Of a stretch of 64,000 bases of DNA, positions 15,152 through 23,192 are shown piece after piece. Every line of letters starts with the position of its first letter. The first letter of the stretch is position 1. The position numbers were made by a program, and so were the translations under genes. The DNA is from Actinomycetota bacterium (GTDB lineage: Bacteria > Actinomycetota > Acidimicrobiia > Acidimicrobiales > Ilumatobacteraceae), in assembly GCA_009701715.1 (NCBI GenBank), contig WLJO01000002.1, positions 1 through 64,000 of the forward strand, in the 5' to 3' direction. The notes beneath the pieces were generated by a model. It ran no database searches, had not been told where the DNA came from, and worked only from the letters and a program-made list of their open reading frames with translations.

Positions 15152-16213
15152 ATGGCCATCGACCTTCCGGCGCCTGCAACGGGATTCTCCTCAGACAACT
15201 CGGCGGGAGCCCATCCCCTCGTCCTCGAGGCACTCGCTCGCGCGAATGCTGGCCATGCGCTCGCGTACGGCAACGATCCGTACACGGCTGCTGCCCATCT
15301 GGCCTTCGATGAACTCTTCGGTCGGAGCGTCGAGACGCTGTTCGTGTGGAACGGAACCGGTGGCAACGTGCTCGCGCTCGCCACCCTTCAACGACCAGGG
15401 GGCGCCGTTGTGTGCACGGACTCTGCGCACCTTCATGTCGACGAGACCGCTGCCCCGGAGCGCGTGGTGGGCACGAAACTGCTCACCGTTCCCCATGCCA
15501 ACGGCAAGCTGCTCCCGCACCACATAGCGTCACAAGCTGCCGCTCTCGGCGTTGTTCATCACGCGCAGCCGTGCACGGTGTCCATCACCCAGGCAACCGA
15601 GTACGGGACCGTCTACTCCCCCGCCGAGGTTGCCTCGATCTGCGACGAAGCACATCGACACGGCATGAAGGTGCACCTCGACGGAGCGCGCATCGCGAAC
15701 GCGGCGTGCGCACTTGGAGGGAGTGTCGAGGCACTGCGCTCGTTCACGGTGGAGGCGGGTGTCGACGTCGTCACCTTCGGCGGCACGAAGAACGGGATGA
15801 TGTACGGGGAGGCCGTGATCTTCCTCGACCCTGCACTCGCATCCGGGGCGCAGTACCTCCGCAAGCAGGTGACGCAGCTTCCCTCGAAGATGCGCTACGT
15901 CGCAGCACAGTTCAGCGCCTGCCTACAAGACGGCCTGTGGCTGCGAACCGCTGCGCACAGCAACGCCATGGCAGCGCGGTTGTACGAGGCGCTTGCGGAC
16001 ATTCCGTCCCTCGCCATCGACACTCCGGAGGCCAACAGCCTCTACCCCACCTTGGTGCCAGCCGCAGCCGAGGCGCTGCAGGCGTGGGCGTACTTCTACC
16101 CTTGGGACGCAGCATCGAACCGGTATCGCTGGATGACCGCGTGGGACACGACCCCCGAGGACGTTGACCGCTTTGCGGCTGGCGTTCGCGCGGTCTTTGC
16201 CGGACGCGCCTGA
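15152..16213 (+). CDS. Threonine aldolase family enzyme
   Basis: 353-residue fold-type I PLP enzyme of the beta-eliminating lyase / low-specificity threonine aldolase group, which splits threonine (and allo-threonine) into glycine and acetaldehyde. N-terminal FSSDNSAGAHPLVLEAL, DGARIANAA near 170-180 and the cofactor lysine Lys213 in FGGTKNGMM are all present. Starts at ATG 15152, 50 bp from the divergent zinc-finger gene. Its product links it to the glycine cleavage genes upstream and glcDEF downstream. A role as a related PLP lyase acting on another beta-hydroxy amino acid is possible. Confidence 0.88.
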   Translation: MAIDLPAPATGFSSDNSAGAHPLVLEALARANAGHALAYGNDPYTAAAHLAFDELFGRSVETLFVWNGTGGNVLALATLQRPGGAVVCTDSAHLHVDETAAPERVVGTKLLTVPHANGKLLPHHIASQAAALGVVHHAQPCTVSITQATEYGTVYSPAEVASICDEAHRHGMKVHLDGARIANAACALGGSVEALRSFTVEAGVDVVTFGGTKNGMMYGEAVIFLDPALASGAQYLRKQVTQLPSKMRYVAAQFSACLQDGLWLRTAAHSNAMAARLYEALADIPSLAIDTPEANSLYPTLVPAAAEALQAWAYFYPWDAASNRYRWMTAWDTTPEDVDRFAAGVRAVFAGRA

Positions 16214-16261
16214 CGCGCGACGGAGTCCCGCGCCGCGCCCGCAGGCACCAGAATGAGGGAG

Positions 16262-17201
16262 ATGGAGCGACCTGCCGACCCGCACCAGATTGCCGTCGTG
16301 TCTGCGTGGGGCGAACTCGGTGATCCACGGAAGATCGTCTTGATTCAAGAGGACTCGGCCTTCGTGTCCACCAACCACGTGTAGCGCGTGACACTCGACG
16401 ACGGACAGGCCGTGATCGGCAAGGTGTCGAACTACGGCTCCTACTTTCTGTTCGCTGAGGATCACGACCGCATGCACGCCTGCTCGGTGGGCCTGCGCGG
16501 AACACGTTTCGAAGGGATGCTCGCTGACATCCTGACGAAGGATGACCGCCCGTACACATGGTATGACGGGTCGCTGTGGGTGGCCTTCTACCGCGAGGTC
16601 GAACGGCGCGAGTCGCTCCCGTCGTGCTGTCGGGCGCCGAGGTGGAGAACTTCGGGCGCGAGATGGCCGAGTTCCACAAGGCCAGTGCAGCAATTGCGCC
16701 GAGCCTGCCCCCGTCCTCGAAGTCGATCAAGTCCGACGCCATCCACCTGCTCGAACTGCTCGAGAGCCCGTTCGCCCCCCGCAACTATGGACTGCCACCC
16801 GAGCGGATCGGCCGGCTGCGTCGGCACACACACGAGTTCCTCATGGAGCTTGAACGCATTCGGTACGACTACTGCACTTCTACTTCTACTTCTGCTTGCG
16901 TGTGTCGAGCCGGACCGGTGACCGGACCCACTGGACGTATGGCCCACACACGCTCACCGAGGACCCCTTCCTTCGCTTCCTCGGGGCGTATCACGAGGTG
17001 TACCCACCCTCGGAGATCGAGGTTCGCTTTATCCCCGAGAGCTATCGCTTCTTCATCCTCAACTATGTCGTCAAAGAGGGCGCCCGCTTCTTCCGGGCGG
17101 ACCTGTGCGAGGAGTTCCGCCGCGACGCAGCTACCCGATACCTGCTCGCCTTCGAATCGTTCGATCATCAACCCCTGTTGGGGGTTATCGCTCAGGCATG
17201 A
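16262..17201 (+). pseudogene. Decayed phosphotransferase-like gene
   Basis: One coding sequence spread over three frames. Segment 1 (from ATG 16262) reads MERPADPHQIAVVSAWGEL, is interrupted by an in-frame TAG at 16382-16384, and continues with DGQAVIGKVSNYGSYFLFAEDHDRMHACS and TWYDGSLWVAFYREVERRESL. Around 16605-16630 the frame shifts to segment 2 (GAEVENFGREMAEFHKASAAIAPSLPPSS ... LERIRYDY). Near 16870-16895, at the repeat CTTCTACTTCTACTTCTG, it shifts again to segment 3 (RVSSRTGDRTHWTYGPHTLTEDPFL ... FFILNYVVKEGARFFR ... LLAFESFDHQPLL). The pieces look like a kinase-type phosphotransferase, but no catalytic HxDxxxxN loop occurs in any frame, suggesting an internal deletion near the second shift. 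Neighbouring genes are intact, which argues against general sequencing error. Confidence 0.8.
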
Positions 17202-17207
17202 AACGAC

Positions 17208-17213
17208 TACGGT
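17208..17213 (+). promoter_or_regulatory. -10 hexamer of the first crotonase gene
   Basis: TACGGT, 7 nt before ATG 17220; a weak TTATCG sits 17 bp upstream as possible -35. Confidence 0.5.
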
Positions 17214-17219
17214 TGGGCC

Positions 17220-18023
17220 ATGAGCTACGAGCAGATCACGACGGAACGTCGCGGCGAGATCCTCATCATCACGATGAACCGCCCGGAACGGCTGAATGCC
17301 TGGACCCCGCAGATGTCGCGGGAACAGGTGGAGGCGATCACCGAGGCAAACAACGATCGCTCCATCGGCGCAATCGTGCTCACCGGTGCAGGCCGCGGGT
17401 TCTGTGCCGGTGCGGATACCGAAGCGGTGTTCCAGAACCGAATCAGCAGCGACGAGGCCGGCACGGCATCCGCCGACGAGCCGGGCGCCATGACCGGCGG
17501 GGTGGACTGGGTGCAGTTCCTACGCGGGTCCAAGCCAATCGTCGCCGCCGTGAATGGTCCCGCCGTGGGTATCGGGATCACCATGATCCTTCCCTGCGAC
17601 CAGATCGTGGCATCCACCAACGCGAAGTTCGGATCGGGATTCATCAAGATGGGTCTCGTACCGGAACTCGCGAGCAGCCGTCTCTACGTGCAGCGTCTCG
17701 GGTGGGGCCGTGCCAGTGACTTCGTGCTTTCCGGTCGCATCATCAGTGGTTCCGAAGGAGGCCAGATCGGGCTCGCCGACAGGGTCGTTGAGCCAGATCA
17801 GTTGCTCGACACAGCAGTGGAAGTCGCACGGTCCTACGCCGCGAACCCGGATCTGCAACTGCGCATGATCAAGCAGCTCCTCACGGAGAACTCCCTCGAG
17901 GCGGACCTCTCGCTCGTCCAGCGCCGGGAGATCTCGATGCTCGAGCGGTGCTACGTGTCGGCCGAGCACAAGGAGGCCGTAACGGCCTTCAGGGAGAAGC
18001 GACCGCCGGTATTCCGCCCGTAG
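17220..18023 (+). CDS. Crotonase-family enoyl-CoA hydratase/isomerase
   Basis: 267 residues. Crotonase fold acting on acyl-CoA thioesters: MNRPERLNAW near the N terminus, oxyanion-hole motif GAGRGFCAGAD (56-66) and NGPAVGIGITM (112-122). The two glutamates of true hydratases are absent: the first position is Phe141 and the second Asp167. Instead an acidic residue, Glu149 (GLVPEL), sits where PaaG-type isomerases keep their catalytic Asp. An isomerase role is therefore more likely than hydration. An acidic insert at 74-92 is unusual. It is transcribed away from the dead kinase gene and convergent with prmA. Confidence 0.85.
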   Translation: MSYEQITTERRGEILIITMNRPERLNAWTPQMSREQVEAITEANNDRSIGAIVLTGAGRGFCAGADTEAVFQNRISSDEAGTASADEPGAMTGGVDWVQFLRGSKPIVAAVNGPAVGIGITMILPCDQIVASTNAKFGSGFIKMGLVPELASSRLYVQRLGWGRASDFVLSGRIISGSEGGQIGLADRVVEPDQLLDTAVEVARSYAANPDLQLRMIKQLLTENSLEADLSLVQRREISMLERCYVSAEHKEAVTAFREKRPPVFRP

Positions 18024-18065
18024 GGCAGCTGACATTTCTGCCTGTCGCACCGGCCGCCTGCACAC

Positions 18066-18878
18066 TCATCGCTCGAGGGCGATGGCGACCCAACCGTCCA
18101 CGTGCTCGATCGCTGTGATGCGCAGCGGCGCCAGTGCGGCAACCACATGCTCATAGCGATCGGCGAGCAGACCACTGATGACGAGGGTTCGCCCGGTGAG
18201 CCGAACGAGGTGCTCCGCGAGCTCAATCAACACAGGGGCGAGGATGTTGGCCACAACGATCGAATACGGGCCGACCAAGTCATCGAGATGCTCCATGCTG
18301 ACGGTTACCCGCCCGTCCACCTCGTTGAACCCTGCGTTGAGCGCAACGATCCCGAGACTTGCCGGGTTGATGTCTGTGCCGTGGGCAGTGCGGGCGCCGC
18401 GGCATACGGCGGAGATCGCGAGCACCCCGCTCCCCGTTCCGACGTCGAGCACGGTGTCATCGCTCCGCACGAGCCGCCCGAGCAACCGGAGCGAACCGAG
18501 GGTGGTGGGATGGTTGCCGAGCCCGAACGTTGCCCCGGGCTCGATGAACAGGCGAATCCGATGATTCGTCGCGGGCGGCTCCACCCACTGAGGGATGATG
18601 ATCATGTGAGCGTCCACCTCGATCGGCTCGGCGAATTGTCGCCAAGTATCGGCGACGGCCAGATCCACCCACTCGAGGCGCCAGGCGAACGGGAATTGCG
18701 AGAGCAGCGTGCGCAGCAGGACCTCGTCGTCCCCGAGAGCGGCGCGCAGCTCCACGTGGTCCCCGACGATCTCCTCGACGACCGCCGCCGCCCCGAGCAC
18801 CCAGAGCGCGTCGGCGGCCAGTTCGGCGGCCTCTGCATGCGTGCTCAACACGACGTTGAGCGCAGTCCCGCTGCTCAA
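18066..18878 (-). CDS. prmA: Ribosomal protein L11 methyltransferase
   Basis: 270 residues. S-adenosylmethionine-dependent methyltransferase that trimethylates L11. PGATFGLGNHPTT is the PrmA signature, followed by SAM motif I DVGTGSGVLAI, GTDINPASLGI and VVANILAPVLI. Start is not certain: TTG 18878 overlaps the stop of the upstream carbonic-anhydrase-like gene (TTGA) and suits translational coupling; GTG 18851 is the alternative. A longer open frame upstream lies wholly within that gene and is rejected. Annotation as PrmA is firm, the exact N terminus is not. Confidence 0.9.
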   Translation of the reverse strand: MSSGTALNVVLSTHAEAAELAADALWVLGAAAVVEEIVGDHVELRAALGDDEVLLRTLLSQFPFAWRLEWVDLAVADTWRQFAEPIEVDAHMIIIPQWVEPPATNHRIRLFIEPGATFGLGNHPTTLGSLRLLGRLVRSDDTVLDVGTGSGVLAISAVCRGARTAHGTDINPASLGIVALNAGFNEVDGRVTVSMEHLDDLVGPYSIVVANILAPVLIELAEHLVRLTGRTLVISGLLADRYEHVVAALAPLRITAIEHVDGWVAIALER

Positions 18879-19396
18879 TCGAGGCGACGGAGTTCGTTCT
18901 TGAAGCGCTGCGAGCGCTCCACATAGCTCGCTGCGCCCATCTCGATGAGCGCGACGCGCGACTTTCCGCCCTCCTTTATCGTCGCGGGGGCTCCCACCGC
19001 AAGCGCACCCGGAGGCACCGACATGTCGTTGAGGAGTACTGCATTGGCGGCAACGACCGCGCCGGTCCCCACCCGAACCCGGTGGAGCACGATGGCCCCG
19101 ACCCCGATCAGGCAACTGTCCTCAATGATGCAGCCCTCCAGATGAACGAGGTGCCCGAGCACGACGCCGTTGCCGACCACCGTGGGGAAGTCGTGCGTGG
19201 TGTGAAGCACACAACCGTCCTGGACGGAGGTGCGCTCGCCGATGATGACGGCGCCGTCATCGCCGCGAATGACTGCCGACGGCCAGACCGAACTGCCTGC
19301 GCCGATCGAAACGTCACCGATCACGGTCGCGTCCGGGTGTACGTAGGCATCGGGGTGAATACGGGGAACCAGGGATCCAAGCGCGTAAATAGCCAC
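18875..19396 (-). CDS. Gamma-carbonic anhydrase-like protein
   Basis: 173 residues of left-handed beta-helix hexapeptide repeats (HPDATVIGDVSIGAGSSVWPSAVIRGDD). The three zinc-ligand histidines are in place (LHTTHD, GHLVH), as is the HLEG motif. Members interconvert CO2 and bicarbonate or are inactive scaffold relatives. GTG 19396 is the start: the protein then begins VAIYALGSLVPRIHP as in the family, and TACGGT lies exactly 7 nt upstream. The GTG at 19423 would extend it by nine atypical residues. It is coupled to prmA. Confidence 0.88.
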   Translation of the reverse strand: MAIYALGSLVPRIHPDAYVHPDATVIGDVSIGAGSSVWPSAVIRGDDGAVIIGERTSVQDGCVLHTTHDFPTVVGNGVVLGHLVHLEGCIIEDSCLIGVGAIVLHRVRVGTGAVVAANAVLLNDMSVPPGALAVGAPATIKEGGKSRVALIEMGAASYVERSQRFKNELRRLD

Positions 19397-19402
19397 GGGG
19401 AG

Positions 19403-19408
19403 ACCGTA
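19403..19408 (-). promoter_or_regulatory. -10 hexamer of the gamma-carbonic anhydrase gene
   Basis: Minus-strand TACGGT, last T 7 nt before GTG 19396. It falls inside the longer reading frame, so it also decides the start. Confidence 0.5.
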
Positions 19409-19487
19409 AACGATCTGGCGCACACGGAGGAAGAACCTGCTCCCCCATGGGGTGATCTGTGTGCTTTCGGTCTAGCGTTGTGTCCCT

Positions 19488-21017
19488 ATGTCCCGAAGGA
19501 TCGAGATTGAGTTGACGAGCGCGCGCCCCGACGGCACGTGGACCTGGCGTGCAGCCGGTGCCCGCGAGCCCAAGGGTGTGATGACCGGCGACGTGTTGCC
19601 CAATGGTTCCAAGGTCGGCGATGTGCTGAAGGTGGAGGCAGATACCGGCGTCGACGGCACCTCAATCCTCGCGGTGCTGACGTCCTCGCGCTCCCGCAAG
19701 GAGCCCGCTCTCATCGAAATCATCACCTCGAACAAGCCCTTCGAGCCCGTCACCCAGCAGCTCGCCAAGCGTGACAAGCGCGACGACGACCGGCGTGGTC
19801 CGCGTCGTGATGGCGGTGATCGACGCCCACGAGAGGGTCGTCCGGGTGACGATCGCGGACGGCGTACCGATGGCCCCGGTGGAGACAGGGGTCCGCGTGG
19901 ACCTCGCACCGATAGCGGCCCGCGTACCGATGGTGACCGCCCTCAGCGCGACCGCAGGGACCAGCGTCCGCATTTCAATCCCCCGCCGGAGATGCCCCAG
20001 CGCCCGAAGGCCAAGCGTCTCAAGCCTGGCCGTACCCACCGAACCGAGATCCTTGCTGCGCTCCCCGAGGAGCAGCGAGCCATTGCCGAGCTCACGCTGC
20101 AGGGTCTGGCTGCCGTTCGTCAGCGCCTTCGCGATGACAACATCCGCTTCAAGGCGGAGGGAAAGCCGGAGATGCCCGAGCAGTCCGTGATGCGGATGGC
20201 CGAGGAGCTCATGCCGAAGATCCGTGTGGCCGAGTGGCTCGACCGGGCTGAGGCTGCGAAGAAGGACCTCGCCGACCTAGACCTGCGCGACCTGCGTTCG
20301 GTCGTGGCATCGTCGGAAGACCCGATCGTTGCGCGTGACGAGACCTCGCGGGCGATCGCTGCAGAACTGAAGGCAGCACTCGCCACCAAGCAGGAGCAGG
20401 CCACCAAGGACTGGCTGGAGGACATTTCCACAGCCGTCGAGATCGGTCGCGTGGTGCGCGCCCTCAAGCTCGCAGGTGAACCCCCCAAGGCCGGCAGTCG
20501 TTTCCCAATCGACCTCGGAGCGCGCCTCGCCGAGGCTGCAGCAGCAGCCCTCACAGCAGACGCCTCGAGTGAGCGCTGGATCGCACTGGTCGAGTCGGTG
20601 GCCTTTTCCCCGATTCGTACGCTTGTCAAGCCACCAGCGGCTCCTACTCAGGTCAGTGATGAGCTGCGTGCTGCGATCACCAAGTTGGCGCCCGCCGTAC
20701 CGCAGATCGCCGCACTCTTCGGCATCGTGGTTCCCGAAGGCGCGGCCATGCCCAGGCCGCCGCGAATTACCCGCCGTCCCGAGAAGAAGCCCGCTCCGAA
20801 AGCACCCACACGGACAGCACCCGAGGCTGTTGCACCCGAGGCCGCTGCACCCGAGGCTGTTGCACCCGAGGCTGTTGCACCCGAGGCTGTTGCACCCGAG
20901 GCTGTTGCACCCGAGGCTGTTGCACCCGAGGCCGCTGCACCCGAGGCCGCTGCACCCGAGGCCGCTGCACCCGAGGCCGCTCTACCCGAGAGCCCCGCTG
21001 AGGCACCCGAAGCCTGA
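19488..21017 (+). CDS. Arg/Gly-rich linker protein with APEA[V/A] repeat tail
   Basis: 509 residues, not recognised as a named family. Residues 1-70 look like a small beta-barrel of TRAM/OB type (GDVLPNGSKVGDVLKVEADTG), a common RNA-binding fold. Residues 92-165 are an extremely charged stretch rich in Arg, Asp and Gly (RRGPRRDGGDRRPREGR), like RNA-binding disordered linkers. Residues 175-430 are helical. From 444 the tail is 11 copies of the pentapeptide APEA[V/A]. A TAGCGT hexamer lies 10 nt before the ATG. An RNA-related role is a guess from composition. It is followed by a crotonase gene 18 bp on. Confidence 0.8.
   Translation: MSRRIEIELTSARPDGTWTWRAAGAREPKGVMTGDVLPNGSKVGDVLKVEADTGVDGTSILAVLTSSRSRKEPALIEIITSNKPFEPVTQQLAKRDKRDDDRRGPRRDGGDRRPREGRPGDDRGRRTDGPGGDRGPRGPRTDSGPRTDGDRPQRDRRDQRPHFNPPPEMPQRPKAKRLKPGRTHRTEILAALPEEQRAIAELTLQGLAAVRQRLRDDNIRFKAEGKPEMPEQSVMRMAEELMPKIRVAEWLDRAEAAKKDLADLDLRDLRSVVASSEDPIVARDETSRAIAAELKAALATKQEQATKDWLEDISTAVEIGRVVRALKLAGEPPKAGSRFPIDLGARLAEAAAAALTADASSERWIALVESVAFSPIRTLVKPPAAPTQVSDELRAAITKLAPAVPQIAALFGIVVPEGAAMPRPPRITRRPEKKPAPKAPTRTAPEAVAPEAAAPEAVAPEAVAPEAVAPEAVAPEAVAPEAAAPEAAAPEAAAPEAALPESPAEAPEA
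20817..20981 (+). repeat. Tandem 15-bp repeat, 11 copies
   Basis: Unit GCACCCGAGGCTGTT, with GCACCCGAGGCCGCT as the variant. Order by encoded last residue: V, A, V x5, A x4. It is in frame and codes for APEA[V/A]. The near-identical DNA copies point to recent expansion by slippage. Confidence 0.92.
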
Positions 21018-21023
21018 GGCACC

Positions 21024-21029
21024 TACGAT
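21024..21029 (+). promoter_or_regulatory. -10 hexamer of the second crotonase gene
   Basis: TACGAT, 7 nt before ATG 21036, directly after the stop of the repeat-protein gene. Confidence 0.5.
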
Positions 21030-21035
21030 CGGACC

Positions 21036-21818
21036 ATGTCCGAGATCGTCACCTACGAATCACGCGGCCGCGTTGGCCTCATCACACTGAACCGTCCTGA
21101 GGCGCGTAACGCCGTCAATGGGGCGCTCGCAGAGGGCCTCGAGGCCGCTGTCGACCGCCTCGAGGCCGACGACGAGGCCTGGATCGGCGTGCTGCGCGCC
21201 AACACCGAGGGTCAGAGCAACCCGGTGTTCTGTGCCGGCGCCGACCTGAAGGCGCTCAACGACGGCTCCAGTGGCGCGTCAACCAAGCGCGGTGGCTTTG
21301 CCGGCTTTGTCTACCGCGAGCGGCGCAAGCCGGTCATCGCCGCAATCGACGGGCTCGCGACTGCGGGGGGGCTCGAGATCACTCTGGCATGCGATCTCGT
21401 CGTCGCCACCACTCGGTCCTCGTTCGGTCTGGCCGAGGTGAAGCGCAACCTCATTGCGGGAGCTGGCGGCCTGTTTCGCCTGCCGCGGGCCATCGGTCAG
21501 GCGGCCGCAATGGAGGCGATCCTCACCGGTGACCCGATCCCGGCCGAGCGCGCCTACCAGCTCGGTCTCGTCAGCCGGCTCGTAGCGCCCGGGGAGGCCG
21601 AGGCGGAGGCCTTCCGTCTCGCCGAGAAGATTGCCGAGAATGCCCCGCTTGCCGTCTGGGCGAGCCGCAGGGTGGTGCTGGCCGCTGCCTACGAGGACGA
21701 CGACACCCTGAAGGCGTTGACCGACGAGGAGTTCGCCCCGCTGCTCACGAGCGAGGACCTCAAGGAGGGGCTCACGGCCTTCATCGAGAAGCGTCAGCCC
21801 AACTGGAAGGGCCGCTGA
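21036..21818 (+). CDS. Enoyl-CoA hydratase
   Basis: 260 residues. Crotonase fold with both catalytic glutamates of hydratases in place: Glu134 (FGLAEVK) and Glu160 (AAMEAILTGDP), plus oxyanion motifs FCAGADLKAL (65-74) and GLATAGGLEI (106-115). Hydrates trans-2-enoyl-CoA in fatty-acid or amino-acid breakdown. Unlike the crotonase at 17220, this one looks fully active as a hydratase. Own leaderless-type promoter. It is convergent with the Nudix gene, 8 bp apart. Confidence 0.92.
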   Translation: MSEIVTYESRGRVGLITLNRPEARNAVNGALAEGLEAAVDRLEADDEAWIGVLRANTEGQSNPVFCAGADLKALNDGSSGASTKRGGFAGFVYRERRKPVIAAIDGLATAGGLEITLACDLVVATTRSSFGLAEVKRNLIAGAGGLFRLPRAIGQAAAMEAILTGDPIPAERAYQLGLVSRLVAPGEAEAEAFRLAEKIAENAPLAVWASRRVVLAAAYEDDDTLKALTDEEFAPLLTSEDLKEGLTAFIEKRQPNWKGR

Positions 21819-21826
21819 CGGTTCGC

Positions 21827-22216
21827 TCAGGCAAGTAGGCCGTGGACGTCGAGGAACTCTGCAAGCCCGGGGGCCAGTCCGCTGACGTAGCGCACGTCGG
21901 CCTGCACCACCCAGAGGACGTCCGCAGCGTCGTCACCAGCTACGGCTCTGTCGGCATCGGTGTCGGCAACCTCGGTGACGAAGTCGTGGATTACGTAGTG
22001 CCATTCCGACGAGGTCCGCTCCACGTGGCCGAGGTATCGCAGTTCGGTTGCAACCAGTCCGGTTTCCTCGAGCAGTTCCCGCCGGGCCGCGTCAACAAGC
22101 GTCTCGCCGAACTCGACGCGACCTCCCGGGATACTCCAGGACCCGACAGCCGCACCCCTCCCCCGCTGGATCAAGAGCAATCGGCCTGAGTTGCGCACCA
22201 CGACACCGACGCACAC
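21827..22216 (-). CDS. Nudix hydrolase
   Basis: 129 residues. Nudix box GRVEFGETLVDAARRELLEETG at about 32-53 with all conserved residues; hydrolyses nucleoside diphosphates linked to another moiety. The assigned GTG at 22216 directly abuts GGAGG, too close for an ordinary ribosome-binding site, so a few residues may be missing at the N terminus. No better upstream ATG/GTG/TTG exists before the preceding stop. It lies 14 bp after the GNAT gene, probably in the same operon. Substrate unknown. Confidence 0.88.
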   Translation of the reverse strand: MCVGVVVRNSGRLLLIQRGRGAAVGSWSIPGGRVEFGETLVDAARRELLEETGLVATELRYLGHVERTSSEWHYVIHDFVTEVADTDADRAVAGDDAADVLWVVQADVRYVSGLAPGLAEFLDVHGLLA

Positions 22217-22230
22217 CTCCGGGCGCAGGG

Positions 22231-22686
22231 TTACCCCAGTACCTTGTTCACCACGATCAAGCGAGCAACCAGACCAGCCCGCTCGTAAAGATTCTTCGTG
22301 TCGCGGTCACCGGGAAGCGCTTCGGCCTCGATGTCGTGAACGCCCCAGTCACGGGCAGTCTGAACGAGCGCGTCGAGCATCGCGTCCCCGAGCCCAACCT
22401 CCCGTGCAGCCTCGGTGACATAGATCCGGTCGATGCAGGCACAGTCCCTTACGGCATCCCGGTGCACCGAGGCAACCCCGAGCACCGCCCCGTCTATCCC
22501 GCTGACCACCGTGTGCGTCGATCCGTCTAGGAGTCGCTCGACCCAATCCGCTGACGCGAGCGCCGGGTGGTCACGCAACCAAGCGGTGCCGCCGCGGGAG
22601 TCCTGGGCTGCGCCGCGGTACTCCGCCTCGAGACGAACGAGTTCATCGAGGTCCTGCGAGACGGCCGCACGGACGAACTCCTCCAT
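22231..22686 (-). CDS. GNAT-family N-acetyltransferase
   Basis: 151 residues. Acetyl-CoA binding loop REVGLGDAML (about 95-104), preceded by strand IDRIYVTEAA and followed by IEAEALPGDRDTKNLYERAGLVAR, the GNAT C-terminal pattern. The ATG at 22686 overlaps the upstream stop in TGATG, so translation is coupled. Acceptor substrate unknown. Confidence 0.87.
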   Translation of the reverse strand: MEEFVRAAVSQDLDELVRLEAEYRGAAQDSRGGTAWLRDHPALASADWVERLLDGSTHTVVSGIDGAVLGVASVHRDAVRDCACIDRIYVTEAAREVGLGDAMLDALVQTARDWGVHDIEAEALPGDRDTKNLYERAGLVARLIVVNKVLG

Positions 22687-23192
22687 CAGGCGACCAACTG
22701 GTCGATTCGGTTGAGGATCGTCCTGCGGTGTCTGCCGACCAACTCATAACGTCGAACCGCGTCAAGCTCGTCGGGTGCGAGCGAACCAAGCCGCTCCACC
22801 ACCTGAGACGCCGCAAGGGAGTCATACCCAGGGATCGCCAGATCGGCGACCGCCACCGCCGGCTCGTTCATCTCGAGATGGGGCCGACCGGTGGCAGTGG
22901 TAGAGGCCTCTGCAACCTCGGTCGCCTCGGTCTGGACCACGGGATCGGTAGTCGGCGCGGAAGCCTGGGCGGTTGGGGTCGTCCGGCCGGCGAGACGCCG
23001 TTCAAGCTCCTGCTTGCCCGTCTTCACGGCAAACTCCCCAACCATCTTTGCCACACGGACCCGAGACTCGAGTCGTTCCCGACCCGTCACGGCGAACTGA
23101 GGGAACTGCTCGCGGAGCAACAGTGCCGCGCCGAGGGGAGCAAACAGCATGAACTCCACGAGCGTCGTGAGCGGCGACTTCGGTTCGGTCAC
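22686..23192 (-). CDS. Conserved actinobacterial-type protein with hydrophobic N terminus
   Basis: 168 residues, function not known. Residues 10-35 are hydrophobic (LVEFMLFAPLGAALLL), enough for one membrane or lipid-surface helix. Residues 80-115 are a Thr/Ala/Glu-rich linker. The C-terminal 50 residues (IPGYDSLAASQVVERLGSL ... ELDAVRRYE ... RRTILNRIDQL) form a helical module I associate with other actinobacterial membrane- or lipid-droplet-associated proteins. GTG 23192 overlaps the upstream stop (GTGA). The longer frame upstream lies inside the DUF4193-like gene and is rejected. Confidence 0.72.
   Translation of the reverse strand: MTEPKSPLTTLVEFMLFAPLGAALLLREQFPQFAVTGRERLESRVRVAKMVGEFAVKTGKQELERRLAGRTTPTAQASAPTTDPVVQTEATEVAEASTTATGRPHLEMNEPAVAVADLAIPGYDSLAASQVVERLGSLAPDELDAVRRYELVGRHRRTILNRIDQLVA

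Noticed and set aside
20817-20981. Tandem repeat as possible CRISPR array
   Set aside because: Units are contiguous with no spacers and are in frame in a coding sequence.
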